Source: Linnemannia schmuckeri (taxonomy: Eukaryota > Mortierellomycota > Mortierellomycetes > Mortierellales > Mortierellaceae). From it: a DNA stretch of 64,000 bases. The stretch covers positions 1,488,001 to 1,552,000 of the forward strand of contig JANATG010000010.1 in NCBI GenBank assembly GCA_029449235.1, written 5' to 3'. A program made the translations under genes and the position numbers. This document shows positions 10,837 through 23,264 of this stretch, piece by piece (positions within the stretch are counted from its first letter, which is position 1; each line of letters begins with the position of its first letter). Under the pieces are notes generated by a model, which was not told where the DNA came from, ran no database searches, and saw nothing but the letters and a program-made list of their open reading frames with translations.

Positions 10837-12953
10837 CTTTTGAGACGTAGCAATGGTGGAAGGATATGTGGTTTAGGAAGAGGAAGAGGAGACTTTCTTT
10901 TTTTTATGATGAACTTGAAGGTGGTGAAAAGAGTATGAGGAAGAGTGTAAGCGGTCGAAAGGATGCACATTTATATTTTTTAGCGGTGGCCAGGTGTACG
11001 TGAATTGACGCCTGGTGTACTAAAAGTGAATCGGTTGACTGGCAACAGGAGAACGAATGCACTTCAGCCATCATGTCAGCCTCACGGAGGTAAAAATTAG
11101 GCCAACATAGGGTAGACGAGCAGGTGAAGGGGGGGTAGATCTAGGTGGAATAACAGGAAAATGGATCATGGAAGGAAAAAATAATAACAACGAAAGCTTC
11201 AGTGTTTGGGCAAACAAGTTTTTCTATTTGGTTTTGAGCTGAAGGTTGTCATTGGTTCATTCGTCGCACAAAAGAATAGAGAAAGAAAGAATTGGGCGCT
11301 GTCCTGAGCATTTCAAGGATTGCCACGAGATGCTCGTATGTTTAAAAGAAGTACATCCGGGGTAGGGGACAGGCCCACAGTCATCATACTGCGCAGCCCT
11401 GGGATAAACTGCACAAGCAAAAAGAAAACAACCAATAGCTCTTTCTTTCATCGCCCGAATGGTACTCCATGATCCTATGTTCTCGTATCCCAACAGCCCC
11501 CGATGCCATTCATCATGAATTGACGGATGGGAAAAAATAGCCACCTCGCAGTATCTTTTTCAATTTTTTTTTCACCTTTAGAGACAGTGTTAAATATTAT
11601 AGATGAGAGGCTGTAGGAGGTCTAGGGTAACATCCATCACCGAGATCTCCATCGAAAAGCCCTGCTGAGTGAGGGGCGCCAGGTTCTTTTGTCGCGTCAG
11701 GACACGATGACTGCGCTGCGCACTTTACTAAGTTGATCTGACCGCACATCAACAAGAGCCCATCCAATTGAAAAAAGCAAGCTAAAAAAAAAGGGAGAAT
11801 CTTTGGCGTGTGTTCCCGAGGGGAAGAAGGGAATAATGACTGAATGACCGACTTGTAGATGCCACTGAAATACGCTGATACTGATCTGTTGTCAGTGACA
11901 CGTCCGAAACAAACTTTACTCCGCTTTGGCTTGTAATAAACAAGTTTTTTTCATCTGCTGGTGGCACGATGAGCCACGCTGCGCAGCTCTTTCATCGATT
12001 CTCCCTGGAACTATTACACTTGTTTCTCGGTAATTTGTTCCAAAAAGGACTTTAGATAGCAACCAGGATCCAGAAAAAAAATTGTTTTTGTTTTAGCAAC
12101 AGATACTGAGATGACTACAGGTGTTCAATTGTCGGACGTTTCATATCGAAAAAAGCGACGCACACTCACGAATATCGCAGAGAAAAAGAAAAAAATAGAT
12201 CCAGCTTCTGTATGGAGTGCCTAATCAGTCAGATTCAATTGGAGAGAGCGGACGCAGAAAAAGGTAGCAAAGTTGTCAACAACAATACCGATTATGCATT
12301 TGAGCCCAGCATGTCTTTATCCAGCATAGGGTGCTTGATCACCGTCGGCCTCCTTTGTCAGAACAGGTTGAAGCACATTTTTTTGTTGCCTTCCTCGCAC
12401 GTTGGTGGCGTCGAAAGTGGACGTGTGGCTGTGAAAACTGATTCCCAAGTGTGTGGCGACGCTTTCGAAATCCGTTCTGAGCGGCTTGTCGAATCCGCAT
12501 TTGCAATTCTTAGGATCCACTTTTGCCCTGACAATTTCCGCTTTTGCACGAGATGAAAACCGCACACAAAAAAAAAAAAATTAAGAAAAAAATGGAGGAT
12601 CGGCTTTGGAACAAATGTTCACCACCACAACCACCGCAACGCCCCATTCATATCAACAAAAAAATACTCAGATGTCCAGGAACAAAGAGACACACATGTT
12701 GTTTATTCATTTTGCTGGTTCATCTTGCCAACAACCTTCTGTCGATGCCGCCCCCGATCACCCCTGGTCGCCATTTTCCTCCCGCAAGCCCCTCAACAAA
12801 GATCTCAAAATCACGACTGTGAACCGCATGGCTCATGTTCACGCTGGTGTATGTGTCGTAAGAACAAAATCCGTACCATGAACAAGAAAATGAAGGTCTG
12901 GCGCACCTAGTGCAGGTGTCTACGTATGGGTGACAGCCTCTCGTCACATCGTC
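10837..12953. other. Intergenic region, no gene seen
   Basis: About 2.1 kb between the transporter start and the end of the F-box pseudogene. Open frames are under 115 codons, overlap on both strands and show no domain. The right-hand end of the transporter promoter has pyrimidine/purine tracts. Short A-runs recur, for example near 12570. I see no RNA gene or repeat that I can support. Confidence 0.45.
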
Positions 12954-15083
12954 TCAGTCCTTCCACTGGCGCCCTACACGGACGTTGTAAATGTCTCCCG
13001 TGCTCCAGGGGAATTTCTTATTACTGTAGTCGGCAATGTCATGACAGCCAGCAGGTAGTGGGACCTTGTTCTGGTATTGTCGTGCTGCCGCCTCGATGAG
13101 GTGCGAAGGCACTTTGGAAGACTTGATATCGGACTGAGAAAGCCAAGGGAGACAAAGCCAGACGAGAACCCCCTGGGTCACCTCTTCCCACCACCTCTTC
13201 GATGGCCCTTCATATTCACCATTATTACCATTGTTACTGCTGTTCTTAAATTCGGCATCTCGGAACAGCTCCAAAGCATTTTCCAAAGCCAAATTACTGA
13301 TACTCGGACAGACAAACCATTCGATTTCCAGCTCTCGCAGCTGCTTCAGATCCTTAAGCGACTGAAAAGTCCCCGCGCCTGAACATTAAATGCCCGTTGG
13401 TGGTTCTTCTCAGTCAGCAGCCTCTGACGCTCCTGAGATCTCTCCTCCTCAGTCCGGATGAAATCTTTCAGGGGTTTCCACTCCTCGTCATCCCTCTCGT
13501 CGAGGTCGAGGTCTATGCCGCAGGAATCGTATTACTCATAATTATCCCAAGTGTAGTATCCTCCTGTAACCCCTCCAGTGTGATGCCGATCGGGACACTC
13601 CTGCCACAAGGCTCCTCCACTGCCAACCGCAACTTCTCCAATTGTTCGAACACAGTCGAGTAGTCCTCGATGGGCCCCCAGATCGAGAATGGTGAGTTGA
13701 TATGCCACCGGTAGTCTGTCATCAACGAGCCTCCGTGTCGGTAGATTCCCAGCTCCCTGAGCGTATACAATCGGTCCAACTCACCGTAATGTCAATATGA
13801 AAAGGGTTGGCGCCTTCATCTATCTGCCCCCAGTTACTGCGATCGATCCAAACGGCCTCGAGGGTGGCTGCTGAACGGATGACTATCCTTGCCACCGCCG
13901 TGTACGACTGCTCCGACAGTGTGCCTGACATCCGGAACCCTTTCAGCACAACAAAGGTTCCTCTCAGTTGAACGATACCGTTGAAGGTCGAGTTGTTGTG
14001 GGGGTAATTATCGATGGCTCCCGAGGAAGAGAGGTCGATGGTTTCCAGACAAGGACAGCTGTTGAGTAAAAGCTGGAGGAGATTGATCCATGATCCGTAA
14101 TATCCGTTCAATACCAGATGCCGAAGCCCTGACGGCCGCTCCGCACATGACTGGACCATCTCGATGCCGACAAGGGACCAGTTGTAGGAACAACAACTAG
14201 TGCCGGGTCCGGGATTAAGGATGACGCGATCGATAATGACCGCCGGTTCTGCGTCTTCTGCCGGCATCACCGCCCATCCTGGCCTTGCTCTCGGATGCAG
14301 TTCTCCCAGAGCAAGTCGTTCCAGCGGCAATGATCTAGAACCAGAAAACAACGATGATTCCATAGAGTCCTCCTGTTGCTGCCAAGGATATCCGTCCTTG
14401 GGGTAAAATTGTCTCGGAGCAGGGGACCAACTGAACTGTCTGGTGAAAGGGATGCATTTCATGACAGACAGCTCAAAATCCTTCAGGCCTGTCGGAAGAC
14501 TCTTAATGACGACGGTGGAGAACTCTAGTGGTGCACACTCCAGATGAATTTTGATCGTGGCAAGCGAAGTATGAGTGTAAATGGACTTGAAGATCGCCTC
14601 TGTGAAATGATCAGTCCGGTACTGGCGCGAGAGGTTGTCGACAATGAGTGTTTCCAACTTTGGACAAGCCTCAACCAACCGCAGCGGATTATTGTACTGG
14701 TCAACAATCGACGGCCTCATACAGTAATAGCCCACAGGTTTGGACTTATGCCGGTAGTTGAAATCGACATAGTGCAGCTCTCGGAGGTTGGCGTAATAGG
14801 AAGACCCGAAGGCATTATCCAAGAACCAGCCAGCGTCAGAGACGTCAATGGTGAGGGACCGGATGAGGCTGGCGCTATGGAGGATGGTCCAAGTCTGGTG
14901 GCCCTTGAGATTGGAGAAACGGACGTGGCGGAGGGCTTGTGGGGTAAAGTTTGCGCGCCAGGTACGGGAGACTTCGAGGCAGATGAGGAGTTGGTCTTTG
15001 GAGAGTTCGTCGCAGATGAGGTGGAGGATATGGGGGATGTCAAAGGTGGAGATTTGTGTATTACTGTTGGGCAGGGAGGACAT
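12954..15083 (-). pseudogene. F-box/leucine-rich-repeat protein, broken by frameshifts and a stop
   Basis: The intact N-terminal part (15083-13722, 453 codons) begins with an F-box-like segment (FDIPHILHLICDEL...WRAN) followed by degenerate leucine-rich repeats (LRHLVLNGYYG, CPCLETIDLSSSG). Homologous-looking sequence then continues in other frames: ELDRLYTLRELGIYRHGGS from about 13790, YYTWDNYE then a TAA then YDSCGIDLDLDERDDEEW from about 13550, and LKDLKQLRELEIEWF from about 13365, running to a stop at 12954. That needs three frame changes and one in-frame stop. The first junction could be a 28-base GTGAGT...CTCAG excision, which is too short for a normal intron. F-box proteins normally hand substrates to SCF ubiquitin ligases. 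I read this copy as decayed, although base-calling errors at several sites would look the same. Confidence 0.7.
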
Positions 15084-15426
15084 TAAGGTAGTGGGTATAA
15101 AGTTAGAGAGGTGAAGGTTTGAAGGAGGAAGTAGAGAAGGAGGGAAATGACAAGAAAGAAAAAGGTACGCTTAAGAACCTTTTGTTGGCTAAGTGGCCGG
15201 TGGAGGCACGGCAATTCATTGGTCGCAGTAATGTCCGTTCGTGTTCCAATATTCGTCAATGTTCGAGAGCCATCAAAAAAAATTAAGCACTGTCCGCAAG
15301 CGGCGTGCTGACCTATATCTAATATTTCTTTCCTCCCTCAACATCTCCACTTCTCATAAGCAGTTTCTTCGGGAGATGGGTGGTTTCAAAGGTGAATGCG
15401 TTGGATTTATTTTCTTGTACAACGGT
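15084..15426. other. Spacer between SMG9 3' end and the F-box pseudogene promoter
   Basis: 343 bases. It holds the presumed promoter of the F-box pseudogene (purine-rich just above 15083) and the downstream region of SMG9. No separate gene is supported. Confidence 0.45.
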
Positions 15427-18413
15427 TCAGCCATCTCGGGATAGTTTGGCAGCGCGAACATACTCCGCTAAAAAGTCAGCTTTCCGTATCGTATCCCAAG
15501 TTCTTGTAGCGTACCGCAACCTACACGAAATAAACATAAATAAGGTAACGTTAAAGGGTGTCAAACAAACATGGAAACGCAATCCATATCTCTAAAATCA
15601 TCACATACCATTCCCGCTCAGACGCCATTCCCGGCCGATTGCGAGGTCCGAGAGCAGGGCCACCTTGCGGTCGCATCGATAGCGAAAGAATCTTGTTCCT
15701 AAGTCCTTTTGTCCAGACACTCCAGCGTTCCTGATCTTGCAAAATGGCTGCATAGACGTCATGATCGGGAGTATTGGACGACCCACCCAGAATGCTATGT
15801 CGATTCAAGTTGACCGACAGCGACGCCATGGTTGCATACAGGGACGATACAGGTGTTGTTGCTGCTGCATGATTGTTCTGCTGACGATGGTTTGAAGATG
15901 ACTTTTTTGAGATGGACCCTACACCTGACTTGGACAGACTTTGAGTGACTAATGTCGAATCCAGAGGCAGCATCACAAAGTTGAGCTGCTGTCCTGTTCT
16001 TTTCTCATCCAAAACGATTTCCTGCGACCGCAGTGGCTGTCGCGGCTCCATATTAAGATCCTCTCCACTTGACTCTTCCTCAGATTCCGATTCCGACAAA
16101 GTCCCCGAATCGTCTGAGAGTTGCGAAAGTCGCTCTCTACGCTCAGTCGTCATGACTGCGGTGGTATTGGGTGCCCTGTTAAATGAGTCTTCGAACCGTG
16201 GAAAGATTGTCGCCATGTTGATCGATCCAAAAAGTTGCAAGTTGGAGTGTTGCCAGAGTTGTGCTTGTTTTGCTGCATTGTCGCGAAAATGATCCGGACC
16301 AAACGCCATTGGCGGGACTTTGTTCGAGATGAACACTATTTATGTAAAAAGACGGTGTCAGTAAACAATATATGCGGTTGATACCGTAGTGAATACCGTA
16401 AAGGGCAATCAATCCTTACCAATGTCGGCGCACCAGTCGCCAAGGCCATCCCGTCCGTCCAGTGTTTGTCCAGACATGCCCGCTCCTTGACCTGGTATAC
16501 CGCCTTGTGTATTAGATGAAGAAGCGGAGAGTGCCTTCATAAAGACTTCGACACGCTGCAAAAGCCGAAAGCTTTTGCTGCTCGATGGCTCATCGTCCTT
16601 GCCTAAAAACAAGACGACATTGCAGACCGAGATCAAGAATGTTGCCAAAACCAGTGCCTGCTGGTCCAGCCATATATCGATCGGGATCCCATCTGCCACA
16701 CGCTCGTTTCTAAGGGCGTTTTCCAAATTTGAGAGGCAAAATATCGGTTCGGTGTCGAGGAGGATCATCCTTTCAGGGGTAATGTACATGTCGATTCCTG
16801 AGGTTTGGTATCCTGCAACAGCTGCCATCTGAGAGGGTTGTTTTGGGAATGCTGCTGATGCCAAGGGCGCTGGACAGAATGACGAGAGGAGAGATGACTT
16901 CCCGACTCCTTGTGATCCAAGAATCCCGACCACAAAGTGTCCTGGGTGTTCCGACATCCACTATATTGAAAAAATTCAGTGCAAGATATTAATTAGTATC
17001 TCATTTTTTCATGTCTCCCCGCGTACTCTGAAAAAATAATGATACGATCCGTGACTAAATTACCTGTTCTACACCCTCCTGGATCTTTCCTTGTTCATTC
17101 ATCAGCTTGACCGATTGAGCACCCATGGGAGGAGGCATTGGGACGACTTGCTGAGGTGGCAGTAATCGTCCTCCCGCAGACAGAGATCCTCCTGCAGAAT
17201 GAGGACCGCCACCCATCGAGCGCTGGTCCCTTGTCCCTGGCATCGAGTATGGTCCTGCAGGACCTCGTGGCTGAAGATGTGGAGGGAGTGCCTGAAGCTG
17301 CTGTTGGTGTTGATGCTGTTGATTTTGTTGTTGTTGGAGCTGATGTGTTTGCTGTTGCTGTTGTTGATTGGAATTGGTTCCTTGCCAAGAATACACAGTC
17401 CTGCCAGCAGGTGCCTGTCGCCGATTGTTACCCTTGTTCGCCTCCAACCCTCTAGCATCTTCGTCGTACAGCTCCCCTGTTCCTCGGCCGCCTCCAACGC
17501 CACCATTGCTGTTAGGATTGGGTTGTAGGATCTGCCTCTGGAAACTGTTAGGATCGACAATGACGCGATGGGGTGCTTGCTGCTGGTGCTGTTGCTGTTT
17601 TGAAGACCCGTCGTTGCTGTTAGGGTTGTTGCTACTATTGTTGTTGTTGCTGAAATGGTCGTCTCTTCCAGAGTCTTGTTGTTGACCTTTCCGATTTCGC
17701 CGCTGTCGATCTCTTCGCCTTGGTTTTACATCGCTGACATCCGATTCTGATTGTTGTGAATGCTGATGTTGCTGGGGCTGTTGTTGTTGCTGTTGTTGCT
17801 GAAGTAATGAAGATGAGGAATGATTGCTGGCTTGACTCATGACCGAGTTGGATCGCTCTCGACGTCCTCCACCACCGCCAGACACAGCAGCGCCCCCTCT
17901 ACCAGGTAGACCTCCCATGCCTTTGCTCACTCCAGTATTTCCTCCGTCTATTCCGCCTAGTCCTGGAGGTGCTGACATGAAAGATGGTGACGCCTGAGGT
18001 GGGGGTTGCGGCATATGTCTAGACATGGCCCCCCTGAGCTGTTGTTGCTGTTGAGGTGGTGGAGGTGGAGGTGGATTAGGATATGAGGAGTATTGTTGGT
18101 AGGGTTGGCCGTAATTAGGGTATCCTTGCTGCTGTAATTGTTGTTGTTGCTGCTGTATCTGTTGTGGTTGTAATGAGAGTCCAGGCGGTGGACCCATGAT
18201 GCCCTGTGGACCCATTCCTCCGCGAGGGATGATTTCTGCATCCTGCGGTGCGACACGGGTGAGCAGTTTGAATGGCGCCGCAGTAGGGTTCTGTCCGTGG
18301 GAATGACCTCCACCGTCTCTGTCTCTGCCTCCTCCACGTCCGCCGCTCCGTCCGCTTCCGTTGCTGTTGCCTCCTCCTCCTGCTCCAGAGTGCCGTGAAG
18401 AAGAGCCCCGCAT
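15427..18413 (-). CDS. SMG9: SMG9-like nonsense-mediated mRNA decay factor
   Basis: Four exons: 18413-17064, 16960-16420, 16335-15609 and 15520-15427; 903 residues, with all phases agreeing. The first exon is a low-complexity region of 450 residues (RG/GGN, then long Gln, Pro and Asn tracts); the start at MRGSSSRH is chosen over in-frame codons upstream. Exon 2 has the SMG9 nucleotide-binding core: VVGILGSQGVGKSSLL (P-loop), GYQTSGIDMYIT and RMILLDTEPI. Exon 3 opens VFISNKV and exon 4 ends with RTWDTIRKADFLAEYVR, both matching the end of the animal SMG9 family. SMG9 forms a heterodimer with SMG8 and restrains the SMG1 kinase, which phosphorylates UPF1. SMG9 is absent from many well-studied fungi, so its presence fits an early-diverging lineage. 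The huge Gln-rich N-terminus makes it longer than the usual ~520 residues. Confidence 0.88.
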
Positions 18414-19527
18414 GGTCGAAAGTTGCTGATCCGATGTGGGGTGTAACAATTGGTAAAAAAGTGAATGGTCAGCTACAAGAGGAAAAGAAGGGGAAAGAGC
18501 ACAAGCTAGTAGAGTGGCTTTGCTCGCCCAAGGTATTAAAAGGGAGAGCACTGAAAATTGATGGTAAATTGTTCACGCGCCTGGGAGTGGGCTTATAGTG
18601 ATGGGGGTTCACACTAACACGAAAACGAAGGGCATGAACAGTGAGCACCCAACGAAGACAAAAGAAGAAGAGGGCACTGATTACTATATTAGCTAGTCTC
18701 CACAAAAACACAAAAACACGTTGTCTTCACAAAAGATATGCTAGTAACAAACAAAGGCAAAAAAAATGTCGTTCCAGGTCCCCGTTGAGTCCATCCTTCG
18801 TTATTTGGTTCTCCCAAAAAGATCCGAGTAAATTTCTTTTCCAGGAAAAGAACATTCGGCATCTAAGTCAGAGGGGAACCAGTATTCGTGATCTATATAG
18901 CTAGAGTAATTGAGTATTCTGGATCCATCCCTTTTTATCCCTTTTGGCTTCTTCTTTTGGTGTCACTCTCGCCACCGCCATCACGCAGGTACACCGTTTA
19001 TTTCCCCATTTTCACCAAGGAAATCTGAAAAAGAATCCATTCCGTGTTCTAACCGCCATTTTACCTAACGATGCGCAAACATGCCACCATTCTCTCAATG
19101 AAAAATAGAAGCACGTTTCTCGCTTCACGTTAACATGCAGGCCCAGAAAGGTGGGTTTACAGAGAGAAAGTGAGACAAAAGAAGATAACATATGACAAAA
19201 TCCTGCTTCCTGTTCCTTGTTTATTCTGCGATTCATCCGACGTCCAGCAGAGCGAACTCTTTGTTGGCGTAGTAGAACACAACGCAAAAAAAAGCCATGG
19301 AGGGTACAAGGTTGTATAAAACAGCGAACGATGCGTCTTTTTTCCTTTTTCTTCACCACTGCTCTCACTCTCTCCAACCCACCTCTTCATGATTCTACAA
19401 GTAGCACCTCCGCCTCAGCGACTTGAACGAATCCGTCTGCACAATTCAACACTCCTCCCTTCTTTTCCTTCATCTCCTTCTTCCTTTTGATTGACCAAAG
19501 CCCAACAAAACAACGACTCTATAAACA
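18414..19527. other. Divergent intergenic region between SMG9 and a secreted-protein pseudogene
   Basis: About 1.1 kb upstream of both flanking genes, so it should hold two promoters. Pyrimidine-rich DNA (TTCCTTCATCTCC-type) lies just before 19528. Open frames on both strands are short and domainless. No RNA gene is recognised. Confidence 0.45.
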
Positions 19528-20777
19528 ATGTTGATGCTCAATATCAACTCAGCAGCCAAGTTTGTCACCTTGGCCATGGCAAGCTGCATGCTCGCCTCAT
19601 CCGCATCTGCAGCACCCATTCTCAACCCCAACAGTGGGGGAGGAGACTCCTTGCCAGCCATTGACTGTGTCAAGATTCAGGGCGACATCACCCGTGAAAC
19701 TACACCAGCCATCCAAGGAGAACAAATCCGAATCAAGATTGACGTCTCTGGATGCGACCCATCTTTGGTCGATACCGCCCGCCCATAGACTGTCACTCTT
19801 GTCAGCTGTGAGCATCATGAGGATACTCTCAAGCTGGCTGATGTTGTAAGTAATATCTCTTCTCTCTCTATTGCCAACGAACAAGAAAGAAGCAATTTTG
19901 AAAAAAATGCCCACTAATTCGCCCATCAATTTTTTTTTACATACGTCGGAGGAGCAGACCAGAAAGAGTACAAACTCGCAATCAACACCCAACCCAACAC
20001 CCTTGCAACCCTCAACACCGGTAACATTGCGTCAACAACAACCGGTCTCCCTAAGTACCAGATCCAGGCCGACGCCACCTCCAAGAGCGGAACCGAGCGT
20101 ACTGCATCTTTCAACATTGCTGCAACTGCTTCTTCCAGAAGCGAGATGATGATATTACTCCACCCGTCGACGGATCTACTATTCTCAAGGTCGCTTCACC
20201 CGTTAGTGGCGTTGCTGCCCCTGTGGTCATTGATAAGAACAAGGCAGGAGATCTTTCTCCAGTAGATGCAGCATCGCCGGCCACGCCAACTGTCCCTAGC
20301 GCTCCTGCTGCCGAAGCAGTTGCGCCAACCGTTCCTACAGGCAAGCTTCCAGTGAATCCAGCTATCACAACAGCTCCCGTCCCTCTAGCTATTTCCGAAA
20401 CCCCCGTTGTCCCTCCTGCCCCCAGCACCATACCCTCTCCATGGCCCTCGCCCTCAACAGCACCAGCAGTCATCCCCGCCCCCACATACCCAACACCTCT
20501 CTTGAAATCATCGACCCCTCGACCCTCGTTAACCCTTCCGGTCCCAACCAAGCCGCCCGGGGTGACCTAGCATCCCCAAAAGTGATCCAAGAGTCCAAGA
20601 AGCAGCTTACTTCGGCTGAAGTCTTTTCAAGTATACCGGTGCTGGTTCTGCAGTTCTGAGCACTATTGGGCTCGGGTAGGTGGTCTCGTTAGTGTTGTTG
20701 GTGGTACTGTAGGTTTGTTGATTGGTCTTTCGGCTGCGTTTGTCAACTCGTTGTACTTTACTCCTAATGTCGCCTAA
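19528..20777 (+). pseudogene. Decayed secreted, Ser/Thr/Pro-rich, C-terminally anchored protein gene
   Basis: It starts at 19528 with a good signal peptide (MLMLNINSAAKFVTLAMASC, then ASSASAAP). The mature part has a small beta-rich-looking segment with DCVKIQGDI and KIDVSGCDPSLVDTARP, then a TAG at 19786-19788. The same frame continues TVTLVSCEHHEDTLKLADV up to a GTAAGT donor at 19846. After a probable intron the reading resumes DQKEYKLAINTQPNTLATL, then needs frame changes near 20145 (DDDITPPVDG), near 20450-20520 (LEIIDPSTLVNPSG), near 20630 (KYTGAGSAVLSTIGLG) and near 20675 (VGGLVSVVGGTVGLLIGLSA), ending at TAA 20777. The C-terminal hydrophobic segment suggests a membrane or GPI anchor. 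One stop and about four frameshifts mean it cannot give an intact product. Confidence 0.72.
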
Positions 20778-21258
20778 GATCAAGACCTTCAAAGACGCTC
20801 ATCTGTTCGGTGTAATCCTTAGCTTTCGACCCATGCGATCTACACACATAACCCCTTTGTTATAATAAAGGCAATTGTTTTAGCCCTTACGTTTTCGTTT
20901 GGTTGCTGTCTTGTTGAATGGCAGTATCGTAAACAGAAGTTCATTATTGGAGCAATCGAGCGTAACCACTACCGAAAGGTTTTTTGTCTGCCCTACCAAA
21001 GTTCTCCTACCCAAAACACACGAGCCTACGCGTTGTTCCACGTGATACTTGCCAACCAACGATCAAGCATGCCCAATGCTAACATCCAAGGCGCGACAAT
21101 CTCCTTTTTTTAATCTTCACCCTTTGCGCACTGCTCCTCCTTCTCTCCTTTGCCCCCTTTTGTCCATTTTTTGCACTTTAAGAACAAAACACACAGCCAG
21201 ACACACGAGCTTATTGTCAAACAAGGAAAACAACCAACAAGCACAGCAACAACCAATC
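20778..21258. other. Spacer with likely promoter of the membrane/coiled-coil gene
   Basis: 481 bases. AATAAAGG near 20865 may end the upstream transcript. C/T-rich tracts at about 21110-21180 precede the start at 21259. An in-frame codon at 21049 could add 70 residues, but the added segment looks like untranslated leader. No independent gene is seen. Confidence 0.45.
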
Positions 21259-23088
21259 ATGGTCGAACTTGGAACAACACAACCTCCCAAATACTCGGCT
21301 ACTGCGTCCTGTGGTTCTATCAGGCAACGGCACCCAACCACCGTCCAATCCACCAACACTACCACCACATTGTCGGAACCAGATCCGCCTGCGCCTCTGC
21401 TCGCACAATTAGACCCATCGCAACCTCCAGAATCACTGTCACCCTTGCAGGAACAAGGAGGAGGAGACGTTGGAAAGGAGTCTCTCCCAACCTTGCTCGG
21501 AGCAGATGTGATGCGTCCGTTGCGTCGCTTGTCTATCCTGGCGGTTGTCTTGGCTCTGCTCTGGATTTTTGTGTCATTCTGGCTTTCGATTGCTTGTGAG
21601 GCCGACTTTGAGAATATCCACGATGTTGTTGGTCATGGACCTCATGATGCCTCCTCGGAGGGATTGAGTTCCTTTTCGGGGTCGTCATCGTCACGCATGA
21701 GGAGGACTGACGTACCCGATTTCACCTTTCTCGTCAACAGGCAGGCGGCCATGTTTGAGGCCTTTTCACAATTCCTCTCCTCCCTCAACACACCCATCAA
21801 TCTCGACGACAAGAGCATCGACCTATACCCGGAACACGATGACAGCAGAAGCAATGACGATCAAGGCATCACGGAGAAGGATTCCTACGGACTCGAAACT
21901 CGCACGGCAGCATCCGGAAAAGAGTTTTTGCCACTATACATGACGATGAAGATGTCAGAGCTCGCAGTGATCGATCTGAAAGTGGTAGCCAAGCATTCGC
22001 TCCTCCCGCTCGAGACACGGACGCTTTTGGTCGACCATTTGGGGGACTATCAAATGGCAGCCAAGGCCCACACCCGGAAACTGCAGTTCTTGGAGGCAAA
22101 GAACAAAGGGTGGGTCGAAAGCGTTATTGTACGCAACGTGTTCTTGAGCGCGGAGCTGAAACGACTCGAGAAGATGTCAAGAAAGCGATATGTGGTTTGG
22201 GCTCGTTTATGCCATTTCTTTTGCGCCCCTCCTCTTCCCAACGACCGTCGTCTCCATGGTAAGCAAGTCTTCAAGGCAATTTTATATCTTGTTTCAAACA
22301 AGCCTTTCGAAGAAGGAATGATGCATGGAGAACCAACTCATGTACTCTGTTGTTTACCTCTCTTTCATATTCAGCTCGCAAGATCGCATCCGTGGAAAAG
22401 AAACTGGATCGATTGTTCTTCAGCGCCTTGAAGGAAGACCGCAGGCAGTTGCGTATGACGATTTTGCAGGTGCAAGAATTGCAAAAGAGGTAAGTCGTGC
22501 TTGCGTACTTTTTTTTTTCAGTGTTTGGAGCATGGTCCCACAGCAATTTTGCATGAATGAAAAAGGACTGATACTCTCTGCATCCCCCTGTCTCGATTAT
22601 TTTACGCTCTTCAAATTAGCCTGGACGACATGGACCAAACGCGCCAGACTCTTCAAGACATTTTGGGCCGTGAGCGCGGACACCAAGAGCAACTGCAACG
22701 CGACATTATGGCATATGTGTGGACACACCTTGGGGGTCACCAGTTCGAGCAGGAGACTTACCGAAAGAACCTCGCGCTGCTGAAGAGCATGAACAAGCAG
22801 CAAAAGCGGACAGGCGGACACCTTCAGTGGATCCTTTTGGAGCTGACAGAGTTTGAGGCAGAGCTGGAGTTATTATGGGAACATATGGTCGATGCAGGAG
22901 TCTTTGAGGCTCAGGAAGGTGGCCGCGAGGGACAGGAGCAGAAGACAGCCAAAAGAACAGCAAAATCGCCTTCATTGGATCAGAGAGCAAAAGACCAAAA
23001 GAAGTCGACCATCTCACTGCAAGATGAGATCGACCAGATAGAGTCCGTGACCAACAATCTGAAGGCGAGGAAAGTTATAGCTTTTTAG
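21259..23088 (+). CDS. Unrecognised single-pass membrane protein with coiled coils
   Basis: Three exons: 21259-22258, 22375-22489 and 22620-23088; 527 residues with matching phases. Introns use GTAAGC...TTCAG and GTAAGT...ATTAG. The ATG at 21259 has a good context (ATCATGG). A Pro/Thr-rich N-terminus of about 90 residues precedes one membrane segment at about residues 91-113 (LSILAVVLALLWIFVSFWL). After it come KMSELAVIDLKVVAKHSLLP and a long helical, Lys/Glu/Arg/Gln-rich region (VEKKLDRLFFSALKEDRRQ; QTLQDILGRERGHQEQLQRD; FEAELELLWEHM) that should form coiled coils. No family is recognised. It could be a type II organelle or ER membrane protein. It converges on the SMAP-domain gene, with a 37-base A run between them. 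Confidence 0.75.
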
Positions 23089-23146
23089 GTTCTCGCATGC
23101 CACCTGTCCCAGTCCGCACTCCTACCGCCACCAAGTGACTCGATCG

Positions 23147-23183
<37 letters not shown>
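23147..23183. repeat. A37 homopolymer between convergent genes
   Basis: An uninterrupted run of 37 A on the + strand, in the 176-base space between the 3' ends of two convergent genes. It could be part of the 3' end signal, slippage-grown DNA or the fossil tail of a retroposed RNA; no retroelement body lies beside it. Confidence 0.95.
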
Positions 23184-23186
<3 letters not shown>

Positions 23187-23264
23187 CCATACAACGCGTG
23201 AAGAAAATAAAATGCAAATGGTAAAATGTTTAATAGGTAGGGGAAAGTGGAGTGTGTATCGTTT

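Noticed and set aside
12954..13382. + strand gene at 13077-13382
   Set aside because: The minus strand reads LRELEIEW and continues the F-box/LRR protein, so the + frame is a shadow.
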